DNA of 64,000 nucleotides from Timema cristinae (taxonomy: Eukaryota; Arthropoda; Insecta; Phasmatodea; Timematidae): assembly GCA_039000515.1 (NCBI GenBank), contig JBCFYV010011164.1:35546021-35610020 (forward strand), in the 5' to 3' direction. The position numbers and the translations under genes are program-made. This document shows positions 1-11,815 of this stretch, piece after piece. Each line of letters opens with the position of its first letter. Position 1 is the first letter of the stretch. The notes beneath the pieces are model-generated. The model was not told where the DNA came from. It did not search any database and saw only the letters and a list, made by a program, of their open reading frames with translations.

Positions 1-639
1 AAATCACCCTTTCTCGGTTATGGCACCACTCATGCCTATGTTGAAGAAGTGCTTAGAGTAAATTCTCGCACTTGGAAGGCGCGGGTGTGAAGCAATTTTA
101 GCAATGTTACACAAACATATAACACTAGTATTTAATTTATGCTCTTAATTACCATGAATAAAACTCCAGATAGCTTTTAGACGCATTTAATCTTAGTAAA
201 ATTTCTCTCTCGCCCTTTGCCCCCCTAACACCGCCCCCCCCCCCCCCCCCGAGATTTTGTCTTGGCTAGATTACTATGAGATAAGGACATTTAACCACGC
301 AAAATTATTTCGAAGTATAAGAAAAAATAAATATTAAAATCACAACCTAAACTGTTCATTTTATTGAAATTACCTAAAGTAAATTTGCATAGTAAATTAT
401 TATTTTAATATCTGTATTTTTTTATTACAACAAACAATTGGATGATATTTTTAGTCACTTTATAAGCAATGCTATGTTTCACTTATTTTAGTTGTGAATT
501 TATATAATACATACAAAGTTAATTTATTAATCTATATAATAGTGAAACATAGTATATTTTGCTCTTCTGATCAGTTTATGATCCTTTTCATAAGCTCTTT
601 GGCCAATAAACTAAATTGATGCTTTACGCTCCATTATAT
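1..639. other. AT-rich stretch without a recognised gene
   Basis: I see no coding signal or repeat family here. The only clear structure is a homopolymer of 17 C at 234-250. Confidence 0.5.
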
Positions 640-815
640 TTATTTAATTACACTAATTGTGTCAGTATTAGTAGGGTGGGATTCAGACGAAATGTACCTA
701 CATTTGTGTGGAGGTAGAGTGGAGAAAATACAAAGAAAAATATCCACTCTCAATACACCCATCTGGGATTCAATCCCTAGCCTAACCATCATCGAAAAAC
801 CAACTAAGATGAGCT
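640..815 (-). repeat. Decayed tRNA-derived SINE, family D
   Basis: Read on the minus strand, this has a B-box-like GGGATTGAATCC, then the family-typical stretch about fitting a lariat of pyrimidine-rich sequence (the complement of the GTGGAG tracts), and a degenerate tail. It matches the better copies at 17246 and 33670 in order of segments, but is strongly diverged. The assignment is by visual alignment. Confidence 0.5.
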
Positions 816-825
816 AGACAGTCCA

Positions 826-1063
826 ACACCTAGCTCAGTTTGTAGCGTGTCTATCTACTTAACTAAGGGTCCCAGGTTCAAATCCTGATATGGTGAAAAT
901 ATTTATCATTGGTGAAATGTGGGCTTACCTATTCACAGTGATGGAATAATGGTTGGGGGGGCTGGATGTTGTGTCTGTTCTAGATTTAAGCTAGTTTATA
1001 AATCCGGTGCTGGTATAATCAGTTGGTTCAGAAAGTGTAAGTTTAATACCTCAAATAGATGGA
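826..1063 (+). repeat. tRNA-derived SINE, family B, copy 1
   Basis: The 5' part is tRNA-like: A box TAGCTCAGTTTGTAGCG and B box GGTTCAAATCC, spaced as in a tRNA. A non-tRNA body and a tail follow (…TGGTATAATCAGTTGGTTCAGAAAGTG…ACCTCAAATA). The same body and tail recur at 14585, 16075 and 53510, so it is dispersed rather than a functional tRNA. The tail is shared with family C. Confidence 0.8.
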
Positions 1064-1114
1064 GATAAGATGAGGAGACGAACTGGGCGTTTAGGTAACG
1101 TGCTCACCGATGCG

Positions 1115-1121
<7 letters not shown>

Positions 1122-1146
<25 letters not shown>
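1122..1146. repeat. (TA)n microsatellite
   Basis: Uninterrupted TA dinucleotides. Confidence 0.95.
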
Positions 1147-1350
1147 CTTGAATGAAATGAGTATTTAACTACCGAGCTTTAGGTACAAGCCATATTCAGT
1201 AGAAACTAAGCGAAGTGTTGTGTAAACGTCGATATGTCTGCAAAGTGAAATGTTTACCATTCATCACGGCCCATGTGGCCGGCGTCGATTAATCCCCTAC
1301 TCGGATATGTTGTGCGGACAATCCGACGTCTGACGTACCCTTAGTAAACA

Positions 1351-1530
1351 TTGACTCCTGATATTATTACATATCTGAAGCAGGCTACCAAGCAGATCCC
1401 CGACGTTGGCAAGCTGGCGGGAGCATCAAGTGAGTGGATTGTTGAAGAGATGATCTCTCAACCGAGGTCACTCGACACTAATAAACCGTATTTCATATGT
1501 CAAGCTGACTTCTTAATAAACTGTTATGAA
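1351..1530 (+). other. Unrecognised exon-like open segment
   Basis: An open frame begins at 1351 and stays open to 1653. Its first 60 codons have more balanced base use than the surroundings; after about 1550 the translation turns into low-complexity Ser/Pro/Phe sequence. I do not recognise the protein. A good splice-donor-like CAA-GTGAGT lies inside at about 1425-1435, so the segment could be the end of an exon rather than a whole gene. It could equally be chance or a repeat fragment. Confidence 0.2.
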
Positions 1531-1653
1531 ACATGGCTGAGTCTCTTTTCGCAGGAGCAAACAGCCTCCAGGAATACGCCTCCTATCTCCCGTTTCTATC
1601 TCTTTCCTCCTTCTCCTTTATACTTTACTGTGTTTTTGAATATTTTTTTTTGA

Positions 1654-3426
1654 GAGAGCGTTGATTCTGATGCTCTTTACTCTTCAAGCCACTACCGCTA
1701 CCAAATGCTCTTCCTCGCCCCCATTTTTTTTTTTTATCAAAAAACAAATGAAACCAAGGGAAAGCGCATGCCCGGGATACTCCTCTGCCCCTTCGTTTTC
1801 CCCTCTCTCAATCTCTTCCCCGTAACCCCTCATAGTTTTACCCGGTAATGGGAGTTTAGTTAATATACTCTACTGATTGTGAAACTGTAGCGGGGACGAG
1901 CGAGAGAGATAGAAGTGAGTTTGAGCTGGGGTTGGGGGTTGTGCTAACGTTCCACCAATCCTCGATATTATAACATCAAAGGCAGTCCCGTTTTAATTCC
2001 ACTTTGTCTCCAAGGCAGTTTCTACACGCACGAAGTGCTCGGGCTAAGGCAATAAAATGGTAATTTGTGTTTGTCGTCACTAATCAACTGAAAGACACTG
2101 CAGAGGGAACATGTTCCAATAAAATTTTCCAAGCCATTGGAGGACAAATATATGGGTCGACTGTTGGAGGTATATTAGGAATCCATTTAGGGGAAACTCG
2201 TCGAGGAAAATGGGGGTGGAGGGGAGGGGGCTGTGTGTGTATATGTGTGAGGGTCCATGAAAGGGGTTGAAGGAGTTTGCAGTTGGTTAAAAAATGAGTA
2301 AGGAGGGTGAGATTCCCCGTCGTTCCCTGATAAAATTTGTTAATACCGTGAAATACAGTAAAAGGGACCACTTTCTTTTATTTTAGAGCGATAGAAATTG
2401 AAAAATAAAAGTATCTTTTTTTATTTGGTCTTGATGGACCTGGTTCGTTCGAGCGTGTGTAAAGAGTTGGTTAGATAATGAAAGAGTAAAACTGAAACTG
2501 TGGGGATATGGTTTGGGTTCGTTGAAGGTGTGCTAACTTTCTAGACAGAAGAGAAAGAAAAGAAGAAAAAAACCTTCCAAATAAAATGAACCGCTAAAAG
2601 GAGAAACGAGTTAGTTCATTAACTGTTTCCCTCTGCTCCCCCTCCATTCATCAACCATCACAGGTTTTTTTTCCTTCTATCTTTCCCTCCGGTAGTTCCT
2701 TGCGAGTCCACCATCCCTTCATAATAATGGGGAAGCAGCAGCGCCTAAGACGTGGGTTGGGTGCAAGATCACAAGATCGACTATTCCCACCAACAGAAGA
2801 GAAGCGAAAAAAGAGGTTAGGTGGATGTGAAGTGAATTAGTACCTTTTTTTATTTACCCCTCTTCCCTCCTCCATCACACGAAAACTGACTTGCAGTCTC
2901 TTCTCTGTATCTCTCCACCACTATCCTTAGAGTAGGCCTACAGAGATGTCGGCTAGTTTCGAGTCCCTAGTTAGATGTATGCAACTGCTCAAGTCAAGTA
3001 GAGGAGCGAGAAAAGGGTGGGAGAGAGCGTGGGCGGAGATAAACAAACCCTCTCAGTTGTATTGAGAGCAATTTAGTGAAGTCAGAAAAAGAAATCCAGA
3101 GAAGGTCTCAAGTAATGCGATCAAGAGTCGTACAAAGCAGTGGATTGTGTGATCGAAAGAACCATGTCAAGTTTCACAATAAAAACATTGTTTGTTGGAC
3201 AATTCGAAATTTCTAATGGGAATAAATTTCTGAATCTTTAAAGCCACTGAAACAATCCTTAGTTGTCTTAGAATTTTATATTGTGACTCTATTTTAAAAA
3301 AAAGCCTTTTTCACTCTTACTTGCTTAATACTTTTGCGCTGCTTTGTCACAAAATCCCTACCCAATTCAATAACCGAGATCACTAGGAAGTAATACATTC
3401 CAAATTACGCTCACACACATCCCTAG
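1654..3426. other. No recognised gene; pyrimidine-rich DNA
   Basis: Mixed T/C-rich and G/A-rich tracts. A short frame opens at an ATG at 2727 (MGKQQRLRRG…, 37 codons), but nothing supports it beyond its base composition. Other open frames here look random. The palindrome TAGGCCTA occurs at 2933. Confidence 0.4.
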
Positions 3427-3435
3427 TATTCCTTA

Positions 3436-3436
<1 letters not shown>

Positions 3437-3517
<81 letters not shown>

Positions 3518-3783
3518 GCACCGCGTCTTACTACCCGTTCGGGTTATACGCACTTACGCTAATGTGTAATGGTAGGGTGATTGTGAGATGAAATGAAGGA
3601 CCTACAGTTTAACGTGGAATCCGAACCACGGTGGAGGCCTGGCATTCCTCACATTCACAAGATGTCTTGTCAGAGGTGAAGGAAGGGTTTGGTATTCAGA
3701 TAAATCTTTGACGGGACCGAGGATTGAACCCCGGCCGCCAGCATAGAAGTCTGACACCTTACTCCTAGACCGCCAGGTCATCA
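3437..3783 (-). repeat. SINE family A copy 1 with long (ATT)n tail
   Basis: A full-length minus-strand copy of the commonest SINE in the window. On the minus strand it reads: tRNA-like head with A box (TGGTCTAGGAGTAAGGTG) and B box (GGGTTCAATCC), body, the conserved tail CCCGAACGGG…GACGCGGTGCTAA, then an (ATT/AAT)n tract of about 80 bases. An 11-base target duplication TATTCCTTATT flanks it (3427-3437 and 3785-3795). Confidence 0.93.
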
Positions 3784-3984
3784 CTATTCCTTATTAAACT
3801 TCTCATTCGCTCATAATACACAACTAAATCAATCATCGTTCTCGAATCACCCGTTGCCATGTGCCGGAAACCATGAGTTCGACTCAAATAAACCTTTTTA
3901 TAAACACAGACTCACTAACTCAATACCATTCTTACTTACCCTGTTATCACCATACCTTTCTAACACTCTGAATTATATCTTTGG

Positions 3985-4300
3985 GTACCCACCCATCCAT
4001 TAATATCTCCTAATTAATTAATTCTTTCACCCGTTTCATGTGCAATCAAGACTTCATTGATCTCATTTGAGAACTCCACTCTAACATTCTCGTCTTCACT
4101 CTCTACTGAAGCATAACCAGAAACCAACACAATCTACTAATACCTATTTTCATACGTACCAATATAAGTTTAGATGACACTATTCACATTCCACGTTCCT
4201 ATTGTCCATGTCCTCTTCAGCTTATCAACAGATGGAGCCTTCAGTTTTAACCTCAGCCGCTCATCATAGCTTTGATCATCTGAGGCTGATAGTGTCAGGT
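3985..4300 (-). pseudogene. LINE apurinic-type endonuclease domain fragment
   Basis: On the minus strand, two landmarks of the endonuclease/exonuclease/phosphatase fold of non-LTR retrotransposons appear in order. TWTIGTWNVNS (about 4180-4220) corresponds to the N-terminal GTWNVRS box, and GDINGWVG (about 3985-4010) to the GDFNA.VG box. Between them lies an acidic SEDENVRVEFSNEINEVL stretch, as is usual before the second box. Stops and a probable frameshift break it. It would be the 5' half of a LINE whose RT halves are seen elsewhere in the window; whether it is the same family is not shown. Confidence 0.6.
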
Positions 4301-4329
4301 AAGGTGGTACACCAACACAACCTAGTTAG

Positions 4330-4535
4330 AACGAAATACCGATAATATAGATGCTGAGTCTTGAATCGAGGTTGGGTTAGAATTTCAGCCAGGCATAGAG
4401 GGGTTGTTTTTTCCAAAAGGTTTTCAAATTACTCTACAAGTAATTTCTGGTGCATTTATTCTAAATTCTATCTCCCTCCTACCTTACCTATTATTATGGG
4501 TATGTTGACATCCTAGACGGGCAATAAGACGTGGA
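4330..4535 (+). repeat. Decayed SINE family D copy
   Basis: The degenerate B-box region (AGAATTTCAGCCAGGC), then the body (TTTTCC…TCTGGTGCATTTATTCTAAATTC) and the tail ending GGGCAATAAGACGTGG are alignable to other D copies. Confidence 0.55.
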
Positions 4536-5638
4536 GATCGTAAAATAACTCTAGTTTGCGTCAAATAGTCTCAAGATTTATCCATCAAAGGCTGTGCACC
4601 TCAAAGAAAACATCGCCACGCGTTAAAATCGAACCGACAGGGTTAAAGGGGATGGAAGTGAGAGAAAGGAGATTAAGGTATGTGAGGTAAGGGGCAAAGT
4701 ATTCCTACCTGCTAGACAGGTCGGATAAACGGAGGTGAAATCCATCATTGTCCGTCAGTTGGTATTGCGAGATAATGAGAACATGAACAGCGCCAATTTC
4801 AGGCCGGAAACTCGGGGAGGGTGCACCTCAAATTGTGGAGCAAACAAGGAAAGGCATGCGAGGGCCAAAACGGATCACGCACGGCCTCTGTCTTGCTATA
4901 GTCTGTCTCGTGAGACTTGGCTTTCAGAGAAACGGTTACTTATCACCAAATGGTAAGTTTATCTTGGCTTGATAAGGGCTGCAGCCCCTTTTTAATAAAT
5001 TTATAGACAAGGACAGCATAGGATTGTACAAATGGTACCAAAAAACTTACAATGACGGAGAGCTTAGTGTCAGTATAGACAAGCAGTTTTTTTCTGGGTA
5101 TTAAAATAAAAATAATAAATAATTATGTTTGCATGAGCCCAGCTAAAATAAAAGTTAAGTTAAAATCAATAAATTAGGAGTTTAAATAGCAAAGCAACAT
5201 TAGTTAATAATATTACGTTTCAGGAAACGGTTTATCCTGTTTTATCAAGTCCTGCCTGTCATTAAACGGGGATACTTTTATGTTTTAAGTGTTACGTCAT
5301 TATTTATAAGTATTTGAGAAATAGATTAAATAGAATAAACAATTATATACATTAACTGGGAAATATTCCAAAATGGAGTACAAATTTCAATGGCTTATTA
5401 AAGAAGACCAGTCAATATAAAGGAAGTACTGTTAGCACATAAATAATATATTAACTTGAGTAAAATTTATATTGACAGTAACAAAGTATCACAAACGAAA
5501 TTAATACATTGATATTTTAGCAGAAATAAATAATACTATTATATTCCCAAACAAATTGTTAGTTACCTAAGCGTAAAAGAAATAACAAATCTTAAAGACA
5601 CAAATTAATAGTTAATATTTCCTCTATTGTAGTATATA
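4536..5638. other. No recognised gene
   Basis: An open frame of 73 codons at 4735-4956 has no recognisable motif. The rest is AT-rich and featureless. Confidence 0.4.
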
Positions 5639-5928
5639 ATTATTATTATTAACACTGCGTCTTACTACCCGTTCGGGTTATACGCACTTACGCTAATGTG
5701 CAATGGTAGGGTGAATGTGAGATGAAATGGAGGACCTACAGTTTAGCGTGTAATCCGAACCACGGTGGAGACCTGGCATTCTTCACATTCACAAGTGTGA
5801 TTAATACACGTCTTGTCAGAGGTGAAGGAAGGGTTTGACAATCAGATAAATCTTTGCCAGGACCGAGGATTTAACCACGGACGCCTGCATAGAAGTCTGA
5901 CACCTTACCACTAGACCGCCAGGTCACC
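5639..5928 (-). repeat. SINE family A copy 2
   Basis: Same order of segments as copy 1 on the minus strand, ending in a short ATT tract. The flanks share TAGTATAT, a plausible target duplication. Confidence 0.9.
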
Positions 5929-6104
5929 TAATAGTATATTGTATATAAATAATATTTTTATATCCCCAAAATTATTTTCATTTACCTAGAGAAAAACCAA
6001 AAAATCAAGTTCTAAGAACAGAAACAAATATCTATTTAATATTTCAAGGTCATATTACATAACATCAATAAATTTCCATAATCTTTTAATTAAATAATCC
6101 TGCC

Positions 6105-6348
6105 TTGTTGGCATTGTTAGCTAACGCACTAGTTTCGTGTTGAGCTATACTGCCAAGGGCGGGGAGATCGAGGTTAGAATCTCACTCAGGTGAATTTGGG
6201 GGGGGGGGATGATTTCCTAAATGGATTTCCACTTTCATTCCACACAAATGTGGGTTCACTTCATCTATATTCAATATTCTCATTCCTACCCATTAGCGTA
6301 ATTAGTACTTAAGCGTATAACCCGAACGGTAGTAAGACTCGGTGCTAA
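6105..6348 (+). repeat. SINE family D copy
   Basis: A tRNA-like head (TTAGCTAACGCACTAGTTTC … GGTTAGAATCTC) is followed by the D body and a tail ending CGTATAACCCGAACGGTAGT…GACTCGGTGCTAA. The last part is alignable to the tail of family A. It directly precedes dispersed repeat E, the same arrangement as at 17246. Confidence 0.8.
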
Positions 6349-6354
6349 GTATTA

Positions 6355-7095
6355 TTATTTACTAAAATAGATGGTGTGGTGAACCGCAAAGACTTATCTC
6401 TCTTTTATCATAAAATATACATTTACTAAAAACTCATAAAGACACACTATTACTTAATTTTACTTATATGGCACTAGGACACAAACAAGGCACTAGGAAC
6501 ACTGTTAAGAATAATTAAGAAAAGAGAAAAAACTTTGTCCACCAAAGAGCATTAGAATCTAATTTATTTTCAAGTACCTGATTTAAAAAGCATATATATT
6601 TGATTATAACTCAGCAACTGATTGTTTTATAAAAACATATTTCAATAAAAAGTTTATCTTACCTTAATAGTAGGCCTACAATTTCGCAATGATAAGGTAT
6701 TTCGTATCTCAAATAGGTGTGGATAAATGATCAAAATTTTAAAAATTCATTTTTGTAAAGTACGCTCAAAAGTCATTTTCATGAGAAAATTAGAATTTCC
6801 ATCTTGTTTATAGAGATAAACAGTATCTAAATATTAAATTTAGTCAAAATCGTTAAAGTGAATATCAGGAAAATCAATTTTTTTTCTCTTTTTGCCCTTG
6901 ATTATACCACACTTAAATTTAGGGTTAGATATCTAGTTCCAAAAATACCCTCGAGAGGACCTTATTAAAACCCTAGATACCAAGTTTTAACCCAATCGGT
7001 AAAATAGTTCCGGCTCTGGCACAAGGTACAGACAGACGGACATATAGACAGATGGCATTGCAAAAAACAGCTTTTTTGGTTTCACGAGTTCATGA
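6355..7095 (+). repeat. Dispersed repeat E, copy 1
   Basis: Matches 17488-19262 (+), 13655-14205 (-) and 20575-21190 (-). Shared landmarks are TTTGTCCACCAAAGAGCAT, GGTATTTCGTATCTCAAAT, a CCATCTTGTTTATA box, AACCCAATCGGTAAAATAGTT and an end at AAGGTACAG followed by GACAGACGGACA. No coding sequence is visible; it is non-autonomous or the tail of a larger element. Confidence 0.8.
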
Positions 7096-7679
7096 CTGTC
7101 AATGACAATTCTACACAACAGGCTGCCGGCCAATCCAAATCGAACATCTGGAACATTTTAGTTCAGAATTTGACTGCTATGAAGTGGTCGTTGTTCCAAC
7201 TACTCTATCCAACCAGTCAAAATCATCTCTTATAACGAGGGGGTGTGCTTGGATCACCTTTACGTCAAGTGTTTATAGAGAGAGAGGGATTGAATGGAGT
7301 ACATGGTGAGCGACAACCTGAGTTGATGTTTCCGTTTTAGTCATATTTTTATATTTGTTGTAAATTAATGCTCCATGGCGACCCTCAAATGGTTTAAACT
7401 CTCAGAGAAGATCAAATTTTCAGAGAAAAACAGGTAGTAAACTTATCTGTTTTTACATATTCATACGTCAGGCTATGTGCTATCCATATTTCATTTTTGA
7501 TAGCTAGCCTATTGTAAATACATTGGAACCTGGATAATTTGAACTTAAAGGGACCAGGAAAAAATTCGAACATCCAAAAATTCAAATCAAATAAGTTTCT
7601 TAAAAATAATTGAAAGAAACACAGTTAAGTTTGCAAGCAGGCTCAAAAACTTTGTTTGACGTATTTGGACATAATCTGT

Positions 7680-8990
7680 TCACAGTTTCCATAAAAAGTC
7701 TGAGATTTGAAACTGTTTTCCTGATTTAAATTTCTTAGTCATAGTGTATAATTCTAATTGATTTATTGACTGGAAAATTGAATCACTTACATTATTGAGA
7801 CTTAAAAAACGCCCGAGTTCTTGGATATGGTTCATGGCTTCTGCCGCACTCGGATAGGCTTTTCTTGAACTACTGAAGAATTGTCCTCTTATTACCAGAT
7901 GCTCCATTCTCAGCCTGGATGTTATTGTTGAGAGTTTCGGTGACGATTTCCGCATCAGTAACTTCCCACACACATTGCGACATCTTTATCCACGCTGATG
8001 AAGTCTACATAGAAGATAGCAGGATCAGAAGTAACTTCCTCCCAGTTGTCAATAGCTTGCGCAGCTACAGACACGTTTTCTCTATCATTTTATTAATTGA
8101 TAATGCCAGTTTTTTTTAAATAAAAGTTATTAATGTCCTCAACTTTCACTTGGTTCCACGTTTGCTTACACATTCTTGAGTCTTGAAGAACGTCAAGCGA
8201 ATGTTTCTGAGTAGACAAATCTCCAGCAAGATTTTTTCAACCAACAATTGTCTGTAGAATTGTTTTAGGCTCTTAATTATTCCTTGGTCCATAGGTTGAA
8301 TGACCGATGCCATATTTGGCAGGGGAAAAAAACTTTAAATCTTGACAAAAGGGGAACTCGATTATGAGCAGTGCAATTGTCAATTAATAAAAAAACTGTC
8401 CGATTTTGTTTGCCAAACAGTTTGTCGATTTAAAAAAAAAAATTTTTTTTTTCAAACAGATCACTTATCATTCATGCTTTTCTATTTGACTTGTATTCCA
8501 CTGGATTCAATTTTACATTTTTTAAGCAAGGTGGGCTAGCCGATATTCCAATCATAAACAACGGCAGCTTTTCAGAACCATCCACATTTGCACCAACTAA
8601 CAGTGTTGTTTGATCTTTACTAAACTTTCCATCACTGCACCATTCACCTTAAAATTCAATAGTTTATTTAGGAGTACACTTGTAAAAAAGTTCCGTTTCA
8701 TCGACGTTAGAAATGTTTTTCAGCTCTATGTCCTGGATAATTTATTTCAAGTCTTCCTTCCAATTATCGGATGAACGCACATAAACAGCACCACTTTCAT
8801 CCCATACAACTTTGAAGAGGGCCACACATTGGGACTTTCTTGTCTCGCACTTGTTTGAAACATTTCTGTAAACAATTGTCAACATATGGAGTTTCCGGTC
8901 CTCCTAATCTTTTCCTATCTTGTCCACTCTCATTTTTCATTACTAAAAAAAAAAAAAAATCATATAAAATGTTGAAAGTATGTTAGGGGA
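7680..8990 (-). pseudogene. Tigger-type DDE transposase remnant
   Basis: Minus-strand pieces of a Tigger transposase appear in collinear order. First comes a DNA-binding/linker stretch (LGGPETPYVDN, CFKQVRDKKVPMCGP). Then NVDETELFYKC holds the first catalytic Asp, GEWCSDGKFSKDQTTLLVGANVDGSEKLPLFMIG is typical core, LIDNCTAHN holds the second Asp, and IQPMDQGIIKSLKQFYR follows. The last is an open 97-codon C-terminal piece ending in a DFLWKL-like tail that resembles the usual DFF/DFL-type C terminus. Several stops and frameshifts, including an A/T homopolymer at about 8430-8455, separate the pieces. The CENP-B-type HTH is largely missing, so the length is below that of an intact copy. Recognition is from family knowledge of pogo/Tigger proteins. 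Confidence 0.88.
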
Positions 8991-9123
8991 AATTTCGAAG
9001 GTCTTTGCAATTTCTGATTTATTTTTACTTTACTTTTCCACTTCCTTTATCGCCGCTACTTTTTCAGCCAAATTTATTGATTTATAGGACTGTGGCTTGG
9101 ACAGTGACATCAAGATGCACACA

Positions 9124-9146
9124 TCACACACACACACACACACACA
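9124..9146. repeat. (AC)n microsatellite
   Basis: Dinucleotide tract inside the Tigger element. Confidence 0.9.
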
Positions 9147-9607
9147 ATACACACACCTACTGTACAGTATGTAATAAAATAAAATAAACAAAAACTAAAC
9201 AACAAAATAAACTCACGCGGTACAAGAATATCATTACGACTGAATCACTAACTAAAAGCGCACGTAACCGCTCGAGAGGTTCGACCTTGACTAACGGAGT
9301 ACAGAACTGTAAGTGTAAGCAAAGACTATGGGTAGGTGGGTGAGGTGTCAAGAAGGGTACTGACCGAATTCCAACGTTACCTCCCCTGTTTCCTGAAATA
9401 GAACTACACGGAAACGCAACTGGAAGTAGGAAATTAATATTGCACAGTACATTAAAACTTGCGAAAAGTTTGAACTAACCAAAACATAATTCGAACTATT
9501 GACCTTTTTTTTTTTAAATTTAATACAAAATCCATGGGACCAGGCAAAAAATTTGAATAAAGATGATTTTGAATCATGGAAATTCAAATAAGTCAGGTTC
9601 CACTGTA

Positions 9608-9938
9608 CACAAAAAATAACACTAATTAAAACCTTATAAATTTGTATGCATAAAACATATTTTCTAAAAGGCTCTTCCTATTAAAATTGGACTGTACCAA
9701 CTAACTAAGCCATACTTCGCTTGCCTTGATGAAAGCACACATCCAATTCTTGAGCAAACAAGTAATATCATGTGAGTGTATGAATTAGAATTCTCTAAGT
9801 TGTGTCAAATGAAGAGCTGTGGAACACAACCAACAAGAAGCCCATAAAACTGGAAATTAGATGGTACACGTGACGAGTGCCTACCTGACTTTCCGGGCAA
9901 ACCAGGATACCGTCTCAAGAGAAGATCTAGACTGGAAA
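9608..9938. other. No recognised gene; minor dispersed segment
   Basis: The only structure noticed is a stretch at about 9658-9700 (TATTTTCTAAAAGGCTCTTC…) that recurs almost unchanged at about 43945-43985. Confidence 0.4.
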
Positions 9939-11500
9939 CAGGGCGTAGCCAGGTGGGGAGAAGGAGGGCAGTTGCCCCTCTAATCAAGTAAATAAATAAA
10001 AATACTTAACCAAAAGTGTAAATAAAATATACACAGGGAATGTTAAGTTTGTACATAATTGGTTTTGGAAATCTTTAAATATGGCAACACATATTATAGA
10101 GCTGATATTACATTTTAAGAACATATGCCGCATCTTTTGCTTACAAAGGTATAATGTATTTTGGCAAGTTAATGAGAATATTTGAAATTTAAATGGTAGC
10201 CGAGGTCACTTGGTGATGCCATTGACCAATAACTGGAAAATCACTTTTACAAGTCTACAAGTAAAAAACATGTGCCATATATGTCCCCTCAAATCCAGAA
10301 TTAAATTGTTGATTAATGCGGATATGTTATCAAAGATGACATAACAGAAGATATGAAGAAGACGAAAGCCCTCGTCCTTCAGCGTACTGGGCAATGAGAC
10401 AGCTGATTTATCAGGGAAGGAGCATTGTCCATCGGCTTGCATTTCTTCAAAGACATGAAAATACAATGTTTGAAGGAATTTCTGGGCTTTGTGGAGCCCC
10501 CTGCCCTTGATGCCATCACAATTGCAAGCGTGATAGATAAGTTCTTGGAAGAAGGATATGACCTGGAAAAGGGTGTATTCTAGGGTTATGACTGGCGTTC
10601 GGTTATGGCTGGCTAGGACGGTGGAGAGCAACCAATTTTAAGAAATATATATGAGAAGGCCATGTTTTTCCATTGTGCATCAGACTAATTGAATTTTGTA
10701 GTGAACGACTTGAACAGTGTTCCAGAAATAAGCAACATCATCTCCATTATCTAGGACATCACAATGTTCTTTGTTCAGAGAGTCAGTGTTGAGAACCAAA
10801 TATGCCCCAAACATGCCACTCCTCTGTGAGACGCTATGAACCTAAAAGTACAAAAGTATTGCCATTTTCAACGAGCATTTTTGCATCGTTGAAGATTTGG
10901 AGAGAATACCACTGGGAGGAATTGGCAACACGAGGAAACAGGCATTCTAGCTACATTCCGCTGCTACTAAAGCTCAATTCCTCGTGGTTGTCATTCTATT
11001 AGCAAAGTATTCTGCCTTATTGACACCTGCGGTACATGCTACACAGTTAAAAAACCTGTATCTGTTCCAATGTTCACAGGAAATCTAATGGATCTTTGGA
11101 GTGATAGCAACTTACGGCAATGATGTAGATCAAGTTGCTTCTGAGCTTATAGATGATGCTTACAAGATTGCTGAAGAAACTAGTAAAGGAAGCGGAAATC
11201 TTTTACCCTCTCACAGAAAAAGGCTATGCCCATCTCTCTTGCTCAGCCATGCATCACTTATACCGTAGAGCTGTCATTCAGTGCCTTATGGAAAGTAAAG
11301 ACCTGGCTAAAGTTTACATTGACAAGGATGAGTTTCAGTGGGCAATGCTTACTGAGTTTGCACAGACAAATTACATTGGAAAAAAAAGGAATTTGAGAAG
11401 GAAGTGTTGAGGCTCCATTCTTTACATAAGAACTTAAATCAATTTTGTTTTTCTTAGTTAGATTCAAAATATATTTTGGAGAAAATTTTATAATAATTGA
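9939..11500 (+). mobile_element. hAT-family element, decayed
   Basis: CAGGGCGTAGCCAGG at 9939 is the usual 5' terminus of one hAT group. A collinear hAT transposase remnant follows to about 11410. I could not find the matching inverted end (GGCTACGCCCTG) downstream, so the 3' end is lost or unrecognisable and the right limit is approximate. Confidence 0.7.
10380..11410 (+). pseudogene. hAT transposase remnant (DUF4371/ZMYM-like)
   Basis: Plus-strand frames show the order expected of this group. NETADLSGKEH (about 10390-10430) is the first catalytic region, where the usual DET.D reads NET.D. FLGFVEPPALDAITIASVIDKFLEEG follows, then a GYDW..VMAG segment, then FFHCASD*LNFVVNDLNSVPEI, the H-C-A-S-H-x-LNL box with a stop. 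Further pieces resemble the retained C-terminal region, including a frame open at 11153-11410. Stops occur every 20-40 codons and the frame changes repeatedly. It cannot make a protein. The minus-strand open frame over 10206-10631 is a shadow of this. Confidence 0.75.
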
Positions 11501-11599
11501 AAGCTGAAAGAAAGAAAGTAGGGAGATCTTTGTTATAGTGGGCCTACTTTAATCGATAGGCACGGAGTATTTTTTATCACTGAGTTTCATTAGCTGTTC

Positions 11600-11815
11600 A
11601 GTTTATACAAACATATGATAATGACTTGAATGTGGTAGGGGTGAGGAAGGAAGCAATTAAATGTAATCTGCTAGTATTTTCATGGAAGGAGAGTGGAAAC
11701 CACATAAAAAATATCCTTAATATACCTGACCGGTATTATAACCTTGATATTCTTGTCATCAGCAAGCCAGTATAGAACGAGAGTGAAGCCTTAGACCATT
11801 CGACCACTGAAGTGA
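11600..11815 (-). repeat. Decayed SINE family D copy
   Basis: On the minus strand: GGTCGAATGGTCTAAGGC (A-box region), ATACCGGTCAGGTAT after the B-box site, and a GTGGTTTCCACTCTCC-type body. These are typical of family D. Confidence 0.55.

Larger units (their letters stand above)
7521..9605 (-). mobile_element. Tigger/pogo DNA transposon, decayed
   Basis: The ends are inverted: CATTGGAACCTGGATAATTTG on the left and the complement CAGTGGAACCTGACTTATTTG on the right. Each is flanked by TA (7519-7520 and 9606-9607), the pogo-type target duplication. The insert is 2,085 bp and carries a minus-strand transposase remnant. Subterminal copies of the GGGACC…TTCGAA motif lie inside both ends, as is common in this family. 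Confidence 0.92.

Noticed and set aside
826..900. Possible functional tRNA gene
   Set aside because: A and B boxes are good, but the acceptor and anticodon stems do not pair well and the same body follows in four dispersed copies, so it is a SINE head.
3602..3784. Short open frames within SINE A copies (also at 25540, 25562 and 49201)
   Set aside because: The same peptide recurs at every copy because the SINE is repeated; tRNA-derived SINEs do not code for protein.
10206..10631. 141-codon minus-strand frame
   Set aside because: Antisense of the hAT transposase remnant.
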